Shown here: one piece after another, positions 1 through 7,051 of the stretch
How positions within the stretch are numbered: the stretch's first letter is position 1
Layout: every line of letters begins with the position of its first letter
Assembly (NCBI GenBank): GCA_001775965.1
Contig: MEZG01000025.1
Coordinates: 1 to 16,198 of the forward strand
Source: Candidatus Bathyarchaeota archaeon RBG_13_60_20
Lineage (GTDB): Archaea; Thermoproteota; Bathyarchaeia; TCS64
Direction of reading: 5' to 3'
DNA length: 16,198 nucleotides
Made by a program: the position numbers and the translations under genes
Notes under the pieces: generated by a model
Databases searched by the model: none
The model's input: only the letters and a program-made list of their open reading frames with translations
What the model was told of the DNA's origin: nothing

Positions 1-1482
1 TACAGGGGCGAGCCCAGCAAGGCCGCCGTCAAGGCCGTGGCCGAGTCCAGGTGCGGCAGCTGCACCAGCCTATTCCCCGCGGCCCTCATGGGCCCTGACG
101 AGGAGCCCGGCGAGCAGACCCTTGAGGTGGGCGCCGTGGTGATCGCCACCGGGTTCCAGGACTTCGACGCCAAGGGCGTACCCAAGTGGGGCTACGGGCT
201 GCCCAACGTCATAACCCAGTTCCAGCTGGCCCGGCTCATGGACCCCCTGGGCCCCACGGGCGGCGTCATCGCCCGGCCCAGCGACCTGAAGCAGCCCCAC
301 AGCATAGTGATGGTCCAGTGCGTGGGCAGCAGGGACCCCGAGTACTACGCCGACTGCAGCAAGTACTGCTGCATGGCGGCTATCAAGCACAGCACCATCA
401 TCAAGAGGTTCAAGGACCCCGAGGCCGAGGTCACGGTCCTCTTCAGAGACATCAGGGCCAGCGGCTACGGCTTCGAGAGCCTGTACAACGAGGCGAAGGC
501 CCTGGGCGTGAAGTTCGTCCACGGGGACATTCTTGGCGTGGAGACCAGCGGCGACGGGCTCGGCGTAGACTACGTAAGCGGTATGAGCGAGCCGGGGCGC
601 CTGGACGCGGACATGCTGGTCCTGTCCACGGGGATGACGCCCGCGGAGGGCAGCGGCGGGGTGGCTGAGCTGTTCAACGTGGAGCTCACAATCTCAGGGT
701 TCATGAAGGAGGTGGACGAGAAGGTGGCCAACATGACCACTAGAGCGCCGGGCGTATTCATCGCGGGCGCCTGCACGGGCCCCAAGAACATCCCGGACAG
801 CATCGCCCAGGCAGGCGCCGCCGCCTACATGGCGGGCTCCCACCTGGGGACCCACCTGAAGAAGCTGAGCGACCACCCCGTGGTGGATGAGGATAACTGC
901 GGCAGGTGCGGCATCTGCCGAAGCGTATGCCCCTACGACGCCATAACCATCCCGGAGGACGAGTACCCCCAGTTCGACGCGGAGCTGTGCCAGAGCTGCG
1001 GCCTCTGCGTCAGCAGCTGCCCCACCAAGGCCCTGGAGACCCCCAACTACGGTTACGACCTCATAGACGCCCAGGTGGAGGCCGTCACAGCCGACAAGGA
1101 GGGACCCCTCATCGTCGGCTTCCTGTGCGACGACTGCGGGTACAACCTCCTGGACACCGCGGGCTTCACCGGGGCGACCTACACGGCCGGCTTCGTCCCC
1201 GTGTACGTCAACTGCATGAGTAACCTGAGCCTGAGGAACGTGCTCAACGCCGTGAGGAGGGGGGCCGACGGGGTCATGCTCGTTGGATGCGTGAAGGACA
1301 GGTGCCACTTCCTGAAGGGCACCCAGAGGAGCAGAGGCCAGATGGACATCATAGGCGAGTACTTCAGGGCCGTGGGAATCGAGACCCCCATAGTCATCTT
1401 GGAGTCCAGCGGCACCATGGTGGCGCAGTTCACGGAGGCGCTGGCTAGCATGGCCGAGCGGCTTGAGGAGGCCCGGAGATGA
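1..1482 (+). CDS. hdrA: HdrA-MvhD fusion, 5' end outside window
   Basis: The reading frame is open from base 1, so the gene is cut at its 5' end; alignment by eye with the next gene suggests about 280 residues are missing, including the FAD GxGxxG. What remains (493 codons) holds the HdrA core with the VQCVGSRDP motif and a following YCCMAAIKH. Next come two [4Fe-4S] ferredoxin motifs (CxxCxxCxxxCP, first Cys codons at 898 and 988) and a C-terminal MvhD/FlpD-like domain with FLCDDCGY (Cys at 1126 and 1135) and GCVKDRCHF. HdrA is the flavin- and FeS-bearing electron-bifurcating subunit of heterodisulfide reductase, and MvhD passes electrons to it from a hydrogenase or dehydrogenase; here both sit on one chain. 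The gene overlaps the next HdrA by ATGA, so they are translationally coupled. The MvhD CSGR motif is replaced by CMSN. The family call is firm; the physiological partner is unknown. Confidence 0.93.
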   Translation, partial: YRGEPSKAAVKAVAESRCGSCTSLFPAALMGPDEEPGEQTLEVGAVVIATGFQDFDAKGVPKWGYGLPNVITQFQLARLMDPLGPTGGVIARPSDLKQPHSIVMVQCVGSRDPEYYADCSKYCCMAAIKHSTIIKRFKDPEAEVTVLFRDIRASGYGFESLYNEAKALGVKFVHGDILGVETSGDGLGVDYVSGMSEPGRLDADMLVLSTGMTPAEGSGGVAELFNVELTISGFMKEVDEKVANMTTRAPGVFIAGACTGPKNIPDSIAQAGAAAYMAGSHLGTHLKKLSDHPVVDEDNCGRCGICRSVCPYDAITIPEDEYPQFDAELCQSCGLCVSSCPTKALETPNYGYDLIDAQVEAVTADKEGPLIVGFLCDDCGYNLLDTAGFTGATYTAGFVPVYVNCMSNLSLRNVLNAVRRGADGVMLVGCVKDRCHFLKGTQRSRGQMDIIGEYFRAVGIETPIVILESSGTMVAQFTEALASMAERLEEARR

Positions 1483-3851
1483 GGATCGGTGTAGTGGTCA
1501 GCCCATGGGGCACCGGCCCCGACGCCACGGCCAAGGTGGGCGGCTTAGCCGCCTACGCCGAGACCCTGCCCGACGTGGCCGCGGTTGAGAGCGGCCACTA
1601 CGGGCCTGGTGAGGAGGACCTCAATAGGTTCAGGGAGTGGGTCAAGGGGAACAAGGTGGACCGCATCGTCCTTGCCTCGTGCAGGCCGCGCCTCTTCAAG
1701 GAGGCATACATGCGGGCGGCCGCGGACGAGGGAGTCAACAAGTACCTCGTCGAGGCCATAGACATCAGCCAGCTCTGCGCGGCTGACGCCAAGGACAAGG
1801 CCGCCGCCGAGAAGGCCAAGATACTGCTGAGGGCCGCCGTGAACAGGGTCGGCAGCCTCGAGGAGGTGAAGGCCCAGAGGATACCCGTGGAGCAGGCCGC
1901 CCTCGTCATAGGCGGCGGGCTCGTAGGGATGGAGGCGGCCACGAGGCTCGCGGACCAGGGCTACAGGGTGCACCTAGTGGAGCAGGGCCCCTTTCTGGGT
2001 GGAAAGACGCCCCAGCTGGGCACCTGCTTCCCCTCCATGGACTGCGGCAACTGCATAGCGCCCCTCGGGGGCGAGCTCCACAGGCGCTGCATGTACAGGA
2101 GCCCCGTCGCTGTGAGCCCCAACGTGGAGCTCCACACGCTGAGCAGCCTCAAGAAGCTCGTGGGAGTCATCGGCAACTTCCGTGCAACCATAGAGACCAT
2201 GCCCCGGTACATCGACCAGGACAAGTGCATCGGCTGCGGCGTCTGCACGGAGTTCTGCCAGGGGGAGGCCCCCAATGAGTTCGACCTGGGCCTCAGCAAG
2301 CGCAAGGCCGTCTACATACCCAGCAACATGAGCCTGCCCAGGGTCCCCTACCTGGACCTGGAGCACTGCGGGAACCCCGAGGAGCTGGTAGAGGCGTGCC
2401 CCGTGGGCGCCATAGACCTCGGCATGCGGCCCCGGGAGGAGACCCTTAAAGTGGGGACCGTAATAGTCGCCACCGGATTCGAGATGTTCGACCCCAAGGG
2501 CATGTACGGGTACGGGGAGCACCCTGACGTCTTAACCCAGCTTCACTTGGCCAGGCTCCTGGACATGAGCGGCCCCACCGGGGGCAGCCTCACCCGGCTC
2601 AGCGACGGTGAGCGGCCCGGCAGGGTGCTCATGGTCCAGTGCGTGGGCAGCAGGGACCCCCGCACCCACGAGTACTGCAGCAGGATATGCTGCGGCATCG
2701 CCGTCAAGCACGCCCTGGACATCAAGAAGCGCTGGCCCGACACCGAGGTCACCATCCTCCACAAGGACATCAGGCTCAACGGCAAGGACTATGAGCGGAT
2801 GTACTACGAGGCCGGGGAGCTGGGCGTCAGGCTGGTCCGCGGAGAGGCGGGCAGCCTAACCAGCGTGGGGAAAGGCTTCGCCTTCGCCTACAATGACGAG
2901 GACGGCGGGGACGCCAAACTGGAGGCCGACATGGTGGTCCTCAGCAACGGCATGGAGGCCGGCCCCAGTAACCAGGCCCTGGCCAAGGCCATAGGCCTGG
3001 ACGTGAACCCGGACGGCTTCATCAACGAGGTTAACCCCAAGCTGAGCCCCGTGGAGACTAACATCGCGGGCGTCTATATAGCCGGCGCCTGCCAGGGCCC
3101 CACGGACATACAGCACGCCCTCAACCAGGCGCTGTACGCCACGGGCAAGGCCGCCACCCTCCTCGGCAAGAGGGAGATCGAGGTGGAGCTCACCAAGGCC
3201 ATCGTGGACGAGGATAAGTGCGTCGGCTGCGGAGCCTGCGCCTCGGCGTGCCCCTTCGACGCCATCACCTGGAGCAGCTTCGGCCAGCCCGTCGTCAACG
3301 TGGAGGCCTGCACAGGCTGCGGCATATGCTCGGCGACCTGCCCCGTGGCGGCCATGCAGCTGCGCCTCTTCAGGGACGAGCAGGTGCTCCCCGCCTTAGA
3401 TGGCCTGCTGAGGCCCACCAAGTGGCTGGAGGAGCGGGACGAGCCCGTCATAGTGGCCTTCGCCTGCGAGGGTGCGGCAGGGTACGCGTCGGAGTTGGCC
3501 GGTCAGATGGGCATGAAGATGCCTCACAACGTCAGGGTCCTCAAGGTGCCCTGCTCGGGCAGGCTGGACGCCCTGCACCTCCTCAGGGCCTTCGACAGCG
3601 GCGCGGATGGCGTCATGGTCTTCGCGTGCCCCGAGGGCCAGTGTCAGTACATTGACGGCAGCAGGAAGGCCGAGAGCCGCGTAGCCTACATGAAGAAGAG
3701 CCTGGACGTGCTCGGCATAGGCGGGGACAGGCTGGTGATCTACAACGTGAACAGCTGCGAGCCGGACAGGCTCGTCGCCCTGGCCCAAGGCTTCGCTTCC
3801 AGGATCAATAGCAGGTCCGCTGAAGCGAAACATGCTTCTATTAACATATAA
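1479..3851 (+). CDS. hdrA: HdrA-MvhD fusion protein, complete
   Basis: A 790-residue HdrA followed by an MvhD-like domain. An HdrA N-terminal domain covers about 1-135 and the FAD-binding GGGLVG lies at 145-150. Cysteines at 183, 189 and 192 form an HdrA-like DCxxC insertion. A CxxCxxCxxxC cluster lies at 250-260 with C307, the VQCVGSRDP/ICC block at 386-405, two ferredoxin motifs at 581-591 and 611-621, and MvhD cysteines at 663, 692, 717 and 722. The ATG start overlaps the upstream stop (ATGA). Methanogen HdrA carries CxCG-type cysteines near its N-terminus; here that place reads SPWGTG, so the N-terminal cluster is probably altered. QmoB of sulfate reducers has the same HdrA-MvhD order and is an alternative, but no QmoC membrane subunit follows. 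The protein is likely cytosolic and bifurcating or confurcating between ferredoxin and another carrier; partners may lie upstream of the window. Confidence 0.94.
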   Translation: MRIGVVVSPWGTGPDATAKVGGLAAYAETLPDVAAVESGHYGPGEEDLNRFREWVKGNKVDRIVLASCRPRLFKEAYMRAAADEGVNKYLVEAIDISQLCAADAKDKAAAEKAKILLRAAVNRVGSLEEVKAQRIPVEQAALVIGGGLVGMEAATRLADQGYRVHLVEQGPFLGGKTPQLGTCFPSMDCGNCIAPLGGELHRRCMYRSPVAVSPNVELHTLSSLKKLVGVIGNFRATIETMPRYIDQDKCIGCGVCTEFCQGEAPNEFDLGLSKRKAVYIPSNMSLPRVPYLDLEHCGNPEELVEACPVGAIDLGMRPREETLKVGTVIVATGFEMFDPKGMYGYGEHPDVLTQLHLARLLDMSGPTGGSLTRLSDGERPGRVLMVQCVGSRDPRTHEYCSRICCGIAVKHALDIKKRWPDTEVTILHKDIRLNGKDYERMYYEAGELGVRLVRGEAGSLTSVGKGFAFAYNDEDGGDAKLEADMVVLSNGMEAGPSNQALAKAIGLDVNPDGFINEVNPKLSPVETNIAGVYIAGACQGPTDIQHALNQALYATGKAATLLGKREIEVELTKAIVDEDKCVGCGACASACPFDAITWSSFGQPVVNVEACTGCGICSATCPVAAMQLRLFRDEQVLPALDGLLRPTKWLEERDEPVIVAFACEGAAGYASELAGQMGMKMPHNVRVLKVPCSGRLDALHLLRAFDSGADGVMVFACPEGQCQYIDGSRKAESRVAYMKKSLDVLGIGGDRLVIYNVNSCEPDRLVALAQGFASRINSRSAEAKHASINI

Positions 3852-3883
3852 AACATTTATTCAACACTATTTTACCCACTCTG

Positions 3884-3926
3884 TATAGTATTAACGGGCT
3901 TCATGTACAGCCCTACTTATAGTATT
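3884..3926. repeat. TATAGTATT direct repeat around a small hairpin
   Basis: The 9-mer TATAGTATT occurs at 3884-3892 and again at 3918-3926. Between them GGGCT (3896-3900) can pair with AGCCC (3909-3913) across an 8-nt loop. This lies in the 153-bp spacer between the hdrA operon and gdhA. It may be the end of the hdrA transcript or a binding site controlling gdhA; the sequence alone does not decide. Confidence 0.4.
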
Positions 3927-3948
3927 TACATTCATACAATTATTCTCC

Positions 3949-3961
3949 AAACCTATATATA
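3949..3961 (+). promoter_or_regulatory. gdhA promoter: BRE/TATA box
   Basis: AAACC followed by TATATATA (TATA at 3954-3961) matches an archaeal BRE plus TATA box. It predicts a transcript start near 3983-3988. The short leader then contains AGGTGA (3993-3998), six bases before a TTG codon at 4005, which fixes the gdhA start. Confidence 0.65.
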
Positions 3962-4004
3962 CTATATACGAGCCTCGTTAACCCGACTTACTAGGTGAAG
4001 TCCT

Positions 4005-5351
4005 TTGGATAAATACATCGAGAGCGTTTATGAGAGCCTGGTTCAGAAGGACCCCTTGCAGAAGACCTTCCACCAGGCAGCTCTGGAGGTCCTGGAGACC
4101 CTGGAGCCAGCCATCAAAAAGTTCCCCCAGTACAAGGAGCATAAGATCCTGGAGCGCATCGTGGAGCCCGAGCGGATCGTCCAGTTCCGCGTACCCTGGA
4201 AGGATAGAAACGGCGAGATCCAGATCAACAGGGGCTACAGGATCCAGTATAACAGCGCCATCGGACCCTACAAGGGCGGCTTCAGGCTCCACCCCACCGT
4301 AGACCTGGGCGTCATGAAGTTCCTCGGATTCGAGCAGACCTTAAAGAACAGCCTGACCACCCTCCCCATGGGAGGAGCCAAGGGCGGGAGCGACTTCGAC
4401 CCCAAGGGGAAGAACGACAGCGAGGTCGAGAACTTCTGCCACAGCTTTATCATGGAGATGTACAGGCACATCGGCCAGTTCACCGACGTACCCGCCGGAG
4501 ACATAGGTGTGGGTGGCCGAGAGATCGGCTACATGTACGCAGCTTACAGGAAGATAACCAACGAGCACGGCTCCTGTGTGCTCACGGGTAAGGGTTGGGG
4601 CTGGGGCGGCTCACTGATTCGGCCTCAGGCTACTGGCTACGGAGCCACCTACTTCGCCGAGGAGATGCTGAAGACCAAGAAGGACGCCTTCAAGGGCAAG
4701 AAGGTCGCCATAAGCGGGAGCGGCAATGTGGCCCAGTACGCCGTCGAGAAGTGCATGCAGCTGGGAGCAAAGGCCGTGACCGTCAGCGATAGCGACGGCA
4801 CCGTGTACATGCCCGACGGCATGACGAAGGCCCAGTGGGACTACATGATGGACCTGAAGAACGTCAAGAGGGGCAGGATAAGCGATCTCGCCGCGAAGTT
4901 CAAGCTGGAGTTCGCGAAGGGCGGAAAGCCCTGGGAGTACAAGGTCGACATCGCCATGCCCTGCGCCACCCAGAACGAGCTAGACGGCAAGGACGCCCAG
5001 AAGCTCATCGACGGAGGCGTCAAGGCCGTAAGCGAGGGCGCCAACATGCCCACTACCCCCGAGGGCGTCACGGCCTTCCAGAAGGCGGGCGTGCTGTTTG
5101 CACCCGGCAAGGCGTCCAACGCGGGCGGCGTGGCCACGAGCGGCCTCGAGATGGCCCAGAACAGCCAGAGGCTCTTCTGGAGCGCCGAGGAGGTCGACCA
5201 GAAGCTCCACGGTATCATGGTGAACATCCACCAGAACGCCTACGAGACGGCCAAGCTCTTCGGTCAGCCAGGGAACTATGTCCTGGGCGCCAACATCGCG
5301 GGCTTCCTCAAGGTCGCCAACGCCATGGTGGCCCAGGGCTACCTTGCCTAA
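4005..5351 (+). CDS. gdhA: NADP-type glutamate dehydrogenase
   Basis: A 448-residue hexameric glutamate dehydrogenase, interconverting 2-oxoglutarate plus ammonium and glutamate with NAD(P)H. The substrate loop YKGGFRLHP is at 89-97, the catalytic-lysine motif PMGGAKGGSDFDP at 121-133 (K126), the catalytic aspartate motif DVPAGDIGVGGREIG at 161-175 (D166), and the dinucleotide motif SGSGNVA at 237-243. The strand after it ends SDSDG (261-265), close to bacterial NADP enzymes. The TTG start is supported by AGGTGA six bases upstream. Length and motif spelling match the bacterial type (the E. coli enzyme has 447 residues), whereas familiar thermococcal and sulfolobal enzymes are near 420; this suggests old transfer from bacteria. 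It stands alone between its own promoter and a T-rich end. Cofactor choice is inferred. Confidence 0.96.
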   Translation: MDKYIESVYESLVQKDPLQKTFHQAALEVLETLEPAIKKFPQYKEHKILERIVEPERIVQFRVPWKDRNGEIQINRGYRIQYNSAIGPYKGGFRLHPTVDLGVMKFLGFEQTLKNSLTTLPMGGAKGGSDFDPKGKNDSEVENFCHSFIMEMYRHIGQFTDVPAGDIGVGGREIGYMYAAYRKITNEHGSCVLTGKGWGWGGSLIRPQATGYGATYFAEEMLKTKKDAFKGKKVAISGSGNVAQYAVEKCMQLGAKAVTVSDSDGTVYMPDGMTKAQWDYMMDLKNVKRGRISDLAAKFKLEFAKGGKPWEYKVDIAMPCATQNELDGKDAQKLIDGGVKAVSEGANMPTTPEGVTAFQKAGVLFAPGKASNAGGVATSGLEMAQNSQRLFWSAEEVDQKLHGIMVNIHQNAYETAKLFGQPGNYVLGANIAGFLKVANAMVAQGYLA

Positions 5352-5360
5352 GCCCCAACA

Positions 5361-5381
5361 CCTATTTTCACTATTTTTAGG
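5361..5381 (+). terminator. T-rich terminator after gdhA
   Basis: Two short T runs (TTTT and TTTTT) lie within 30 bases of the gdhA stop in otherwise GC-rich surroundings. Archaeal RNA polymerase ends on such T-rich stretches without a hairpin. Confidence 0.4.
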
Positions 5382-5416
5382 CGTCAATACCGGTAAATGC
5401 GGCTAGATTCACCAAA

Positions 5417-5427
5417 GCCCCTATAAC
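5417..5427 (+). promoter_or_regulatory. TATA box of corA, leaderless start likely
   Basis: The box CTATAA lies at 5421-5426, 25-30 bases before the ATG at 5451, and no Shine-Dalgarno site lies between. That spacing puts the transcript start at or next to the start codon, which indicates a leaderless mRNA. Confidence 0.5.
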
Positions 5428-5450
5428 TGCCGACTATTCACCTTTCAAAT

Positions 5451-6512
5451 ATGAGCGGGTCCCCCAACGTCAGTTCGGTTGCCCTTGGCCACGCCCCGGG
5501 CTCACTCGTGTACATCGGCGACCGTGAGGCGGAGACGCCAGTCATCGACGTCATAGACTACGACGATGAGAATTATACCGAGCGCAGGGTCCAGGACGTC
5601 AAAGAGTGCAAATGCTACATTGGGAAGCCCAGCGTCACGTGGATCAACATATGCGGCCTCAACGAGGAGATCATAGCGGGGATCGGCGAGCAGTTCGGGT
5701 TCCACCCACTCCTTCTTGAGGACATTCTGAATACCGAGCAGAGGCCCAAGATGGACGAGTACGAAGGTTACGCGTTCTTCATACTCAAGATGCTCACATA
5801 CGACGAGGAGAAGGAGGAGATAGAGACCGAGCAGGTGAGTCTCATATTAAACGAGGACTGCGTCATTAGCTTCCAGGAGGTGGAGGGGGATGTGTTCGAC
5901 CCTCTGAGGGAGAGGCTGCGCAGCAACAAGGGGATCCTCAGGAAGCATGGGGCCGACTACCTGGCGTACAGCCTCATAGACGCCATAGTGGACTACTACT
6001 TCGTCATACTGGAGAAGATAGGCGACGACATAGAGGACCTGGAGGACGAGCTCCTTGAGAACCCTCAGCGCGACACAGTCGAGACGCTCCACAAGAAGAA
6101 GAGGCAGATGATCACGCTCCGTAAGAGCATCTGGCCGCTGCGAGAGGTCATCAGCAAGCTTGAGCGGGGGGGAACCGGGTTCATAGAGGACACGACGAGG
6201 ATTTACCTCCGCGACCTGTATGACCACACCATACAGGCCATGGAATCTGTTGATACGTACCGGGACCTGCTGACGAGCATGCTGGACATCTACGTGAACA
6301 ACGTTAACAACAAGATGACCGAGATCATGAAGGTGCTCACCATAGTAGGCACAATATTCATACCTCTCACCTTCATCTCAAGCGTCTACGGGATGAACTT
6401 CGAGTACATGCCCGAGCTCGACTGGAGGCTGGGGTACCCCCTCGTCTGGGCTATAATGATACTCGTGAGCGTCGTGATGCTTCTCTACTTCAGAAATAAA
6501 AAATGGTTGTAG
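5451..6512 (+). CDS. corA: CorA-family Mg2+/Co2+ channel
   Basis: A 353-residue CorA-type divalent metal channel of the cytoplasmic membrane, which works as a homopentamer. The cytoplasmic alpha/beta domain covers roughly residues 1-200 and a long charged stalk helix (about 185-295) precedes two membrane helices near 295-312 and 329-347. The selectivity motif YGMNFEYMPEL starts at 313 with GMN at 314-316. The C-terminus RNKKWL matches the positive-inside tail of the family. The acidic stretch around EEKEEIETEQ and the IEDLEDELLENP helix turn are also typical. The ATG start fits the leaderless TATA spacing. The stop codon directly abuts the stop of the opposing ferritin-like gene. Family assignment is firm; whether it moves Mg2+, Co2+ or another ion is not shown. 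Confidence 0.96.
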   Translation: MSGSPNVSSVALGHAPGSLVYIGDREAETPVIDVIDYDDENYTERRVQDVKECKCYIGKPSVTWINICGLNEEIIAGIGEQFGFHPLLLEDILNTEQRPKMDEYEGYAFFILKMLTYDEEKEEIETEQVSLILNEDCVISFQEVEGDVFDPLRERLRSNKGILRKHGADYLAYSLIDAIVDYYFVILEKIGDDIEDLEDELLENPQRDTVETLHKKKRQMITLRKSIWPLREVISKLERGGTGFIEDTTRIYLRDLYDHTIQAMESVDTYRDLLTSMLDIYVNNVNNKMTEIMKVLTIVGTIFIPLTFISSVYGMNFEYMPELDWRLGYPLVWAIMILVSVVMLLYFRNKKWL

Positions 6513-6932
6513 CTAAACCTCCTCCAGGAGGCTTATGAAGGTGTCGTGGTGTTCCTCCTCGTCGCTGAGGATGCCCCTGACCATCTTGTGGGTTGTGTGG
6601 TCGCCCTCCTTCCAGGCCAGGTCCAGTATCTCCCTGTACAGCTTTATGGCGCCCTCCTCGTCCTTCTTGTCCTGGGCCAGCATCTCCCTCAGGTTATCGC
6701 CAACGAATATGGGTGTGGGCTTGGTCGTCGGCTTCTCCCCCAGGTAGAAGAGGCGCTCCGCAATCATCTCGGCGTGCTTCATCTCCGCTATGGCGAAGCT
6801 CTTCACCTCGTCTTTGACCGCGAAGCCCTTCACGCCGCTCCACTGGACGTGCTGCCACATGTACTGGATGGACACCTGCATCTCCATGGCTATGGCGGTG
6901 TTCAGTTTCTCTAAAAGCTCCTTCGATGCCAT
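6513..6932 (-). CDS. Bacterioferritin-like iron protein
   Basis: A 139-residue four-helix ferritin-like protein. With the chosen start the expected di-iron ligands are all present: E17, E50 and H53 (EMKH), E93, E126 and H129 (in DEEEHHD), the same spacing as E. coli bacterioferritin E18/E51/H54/E94/E127/H130. M51 sits where bacterioferritin Met52 binds haem between subunits, so haem binding is possible. At 139 residues it is shorter than E. coli Bfr (158). The reading frame extends to 7001, but that upstream part crosses the TATA box; the start at 6932 (MASKELLEKL) or 6938 (MHMASK) fits better, with AAGGAA just upstream. The role would be iron oxidation and storage or peroxide and oxygen scavenging. 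Confidence 0.88.
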   Translation of the reverse strand: MASKELLEKLNTAIAMEMQVSIQYMWQHVQWSGVKGFAVKDEVKSFAIAEMKHAEMIAERLFYLGEKPTTKPTPIFVGDNLREMLAQDKKDEEGAIKLYREILDLAWKEGDHTTHKMVRGILSDEEEHHDTFISLLEEV

Positions 6933-6960
6933 GTGCATCAAGTTCCTTGTTGGGAGGCGC

Positions 6961-6972
6961 CCATAATAAAGG
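6961..6972 (-). promoter_or_regulatory. TATA box of the bacterioferritin-like gene
   Basis: On the minus strand this reads CCTTTATTATGG, a BRE/TATA-like element about 30 bases before the ATGs at 6938 and 6932. It predicts a very short leader and argues against the longer reading frame starting at 7001. Confidence 0.5.
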
Positions 6973-7000
6973 TTACAAGTGAATGTAATCGGCCCCAGCA

Positions 7001-7034
7001 CTGTTAAATCAAGGCTTAGGCTCCTAGTACCTAA
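7001..7034 (+). promoter_or_regulatory. Promoter region of the nitroreductase gene
   Basis: TTAAAT at 7004-7009 is a plausible TATA element with a start near 7031. An inverted repeat TTAGG (7016-7020) / CCTAA (7030-7034) lies over the expected start site and could be an operator. AGGAGA at 7041-7046 is the ribosome binding site, five bases before TTG at 7052. Confidence 0.35.
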
Positions 7035-7051
7035 CCAATGAGGAGATGTAG

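Noticed and set aside
906..1223. Long overlapping frames in GC-rich genes, e.g. 906-1223, 8908-10341 and 11623-12807 on the plus strand and 11507-12589 on the minus strand
   Set aside because: They are shadows of strong genes in other frames, with low-complexity Arg/Gly/Pro- or His/Leu/Val-rich translations typical of out-of-frame GC-rich DNA.
6933..7001. 23-codon N-terminal extension of the bacterioferritin-like gene
   Set aside because: It crosses the TATA box at 6961-6972, and the protein family begins at MASKELLEKL.
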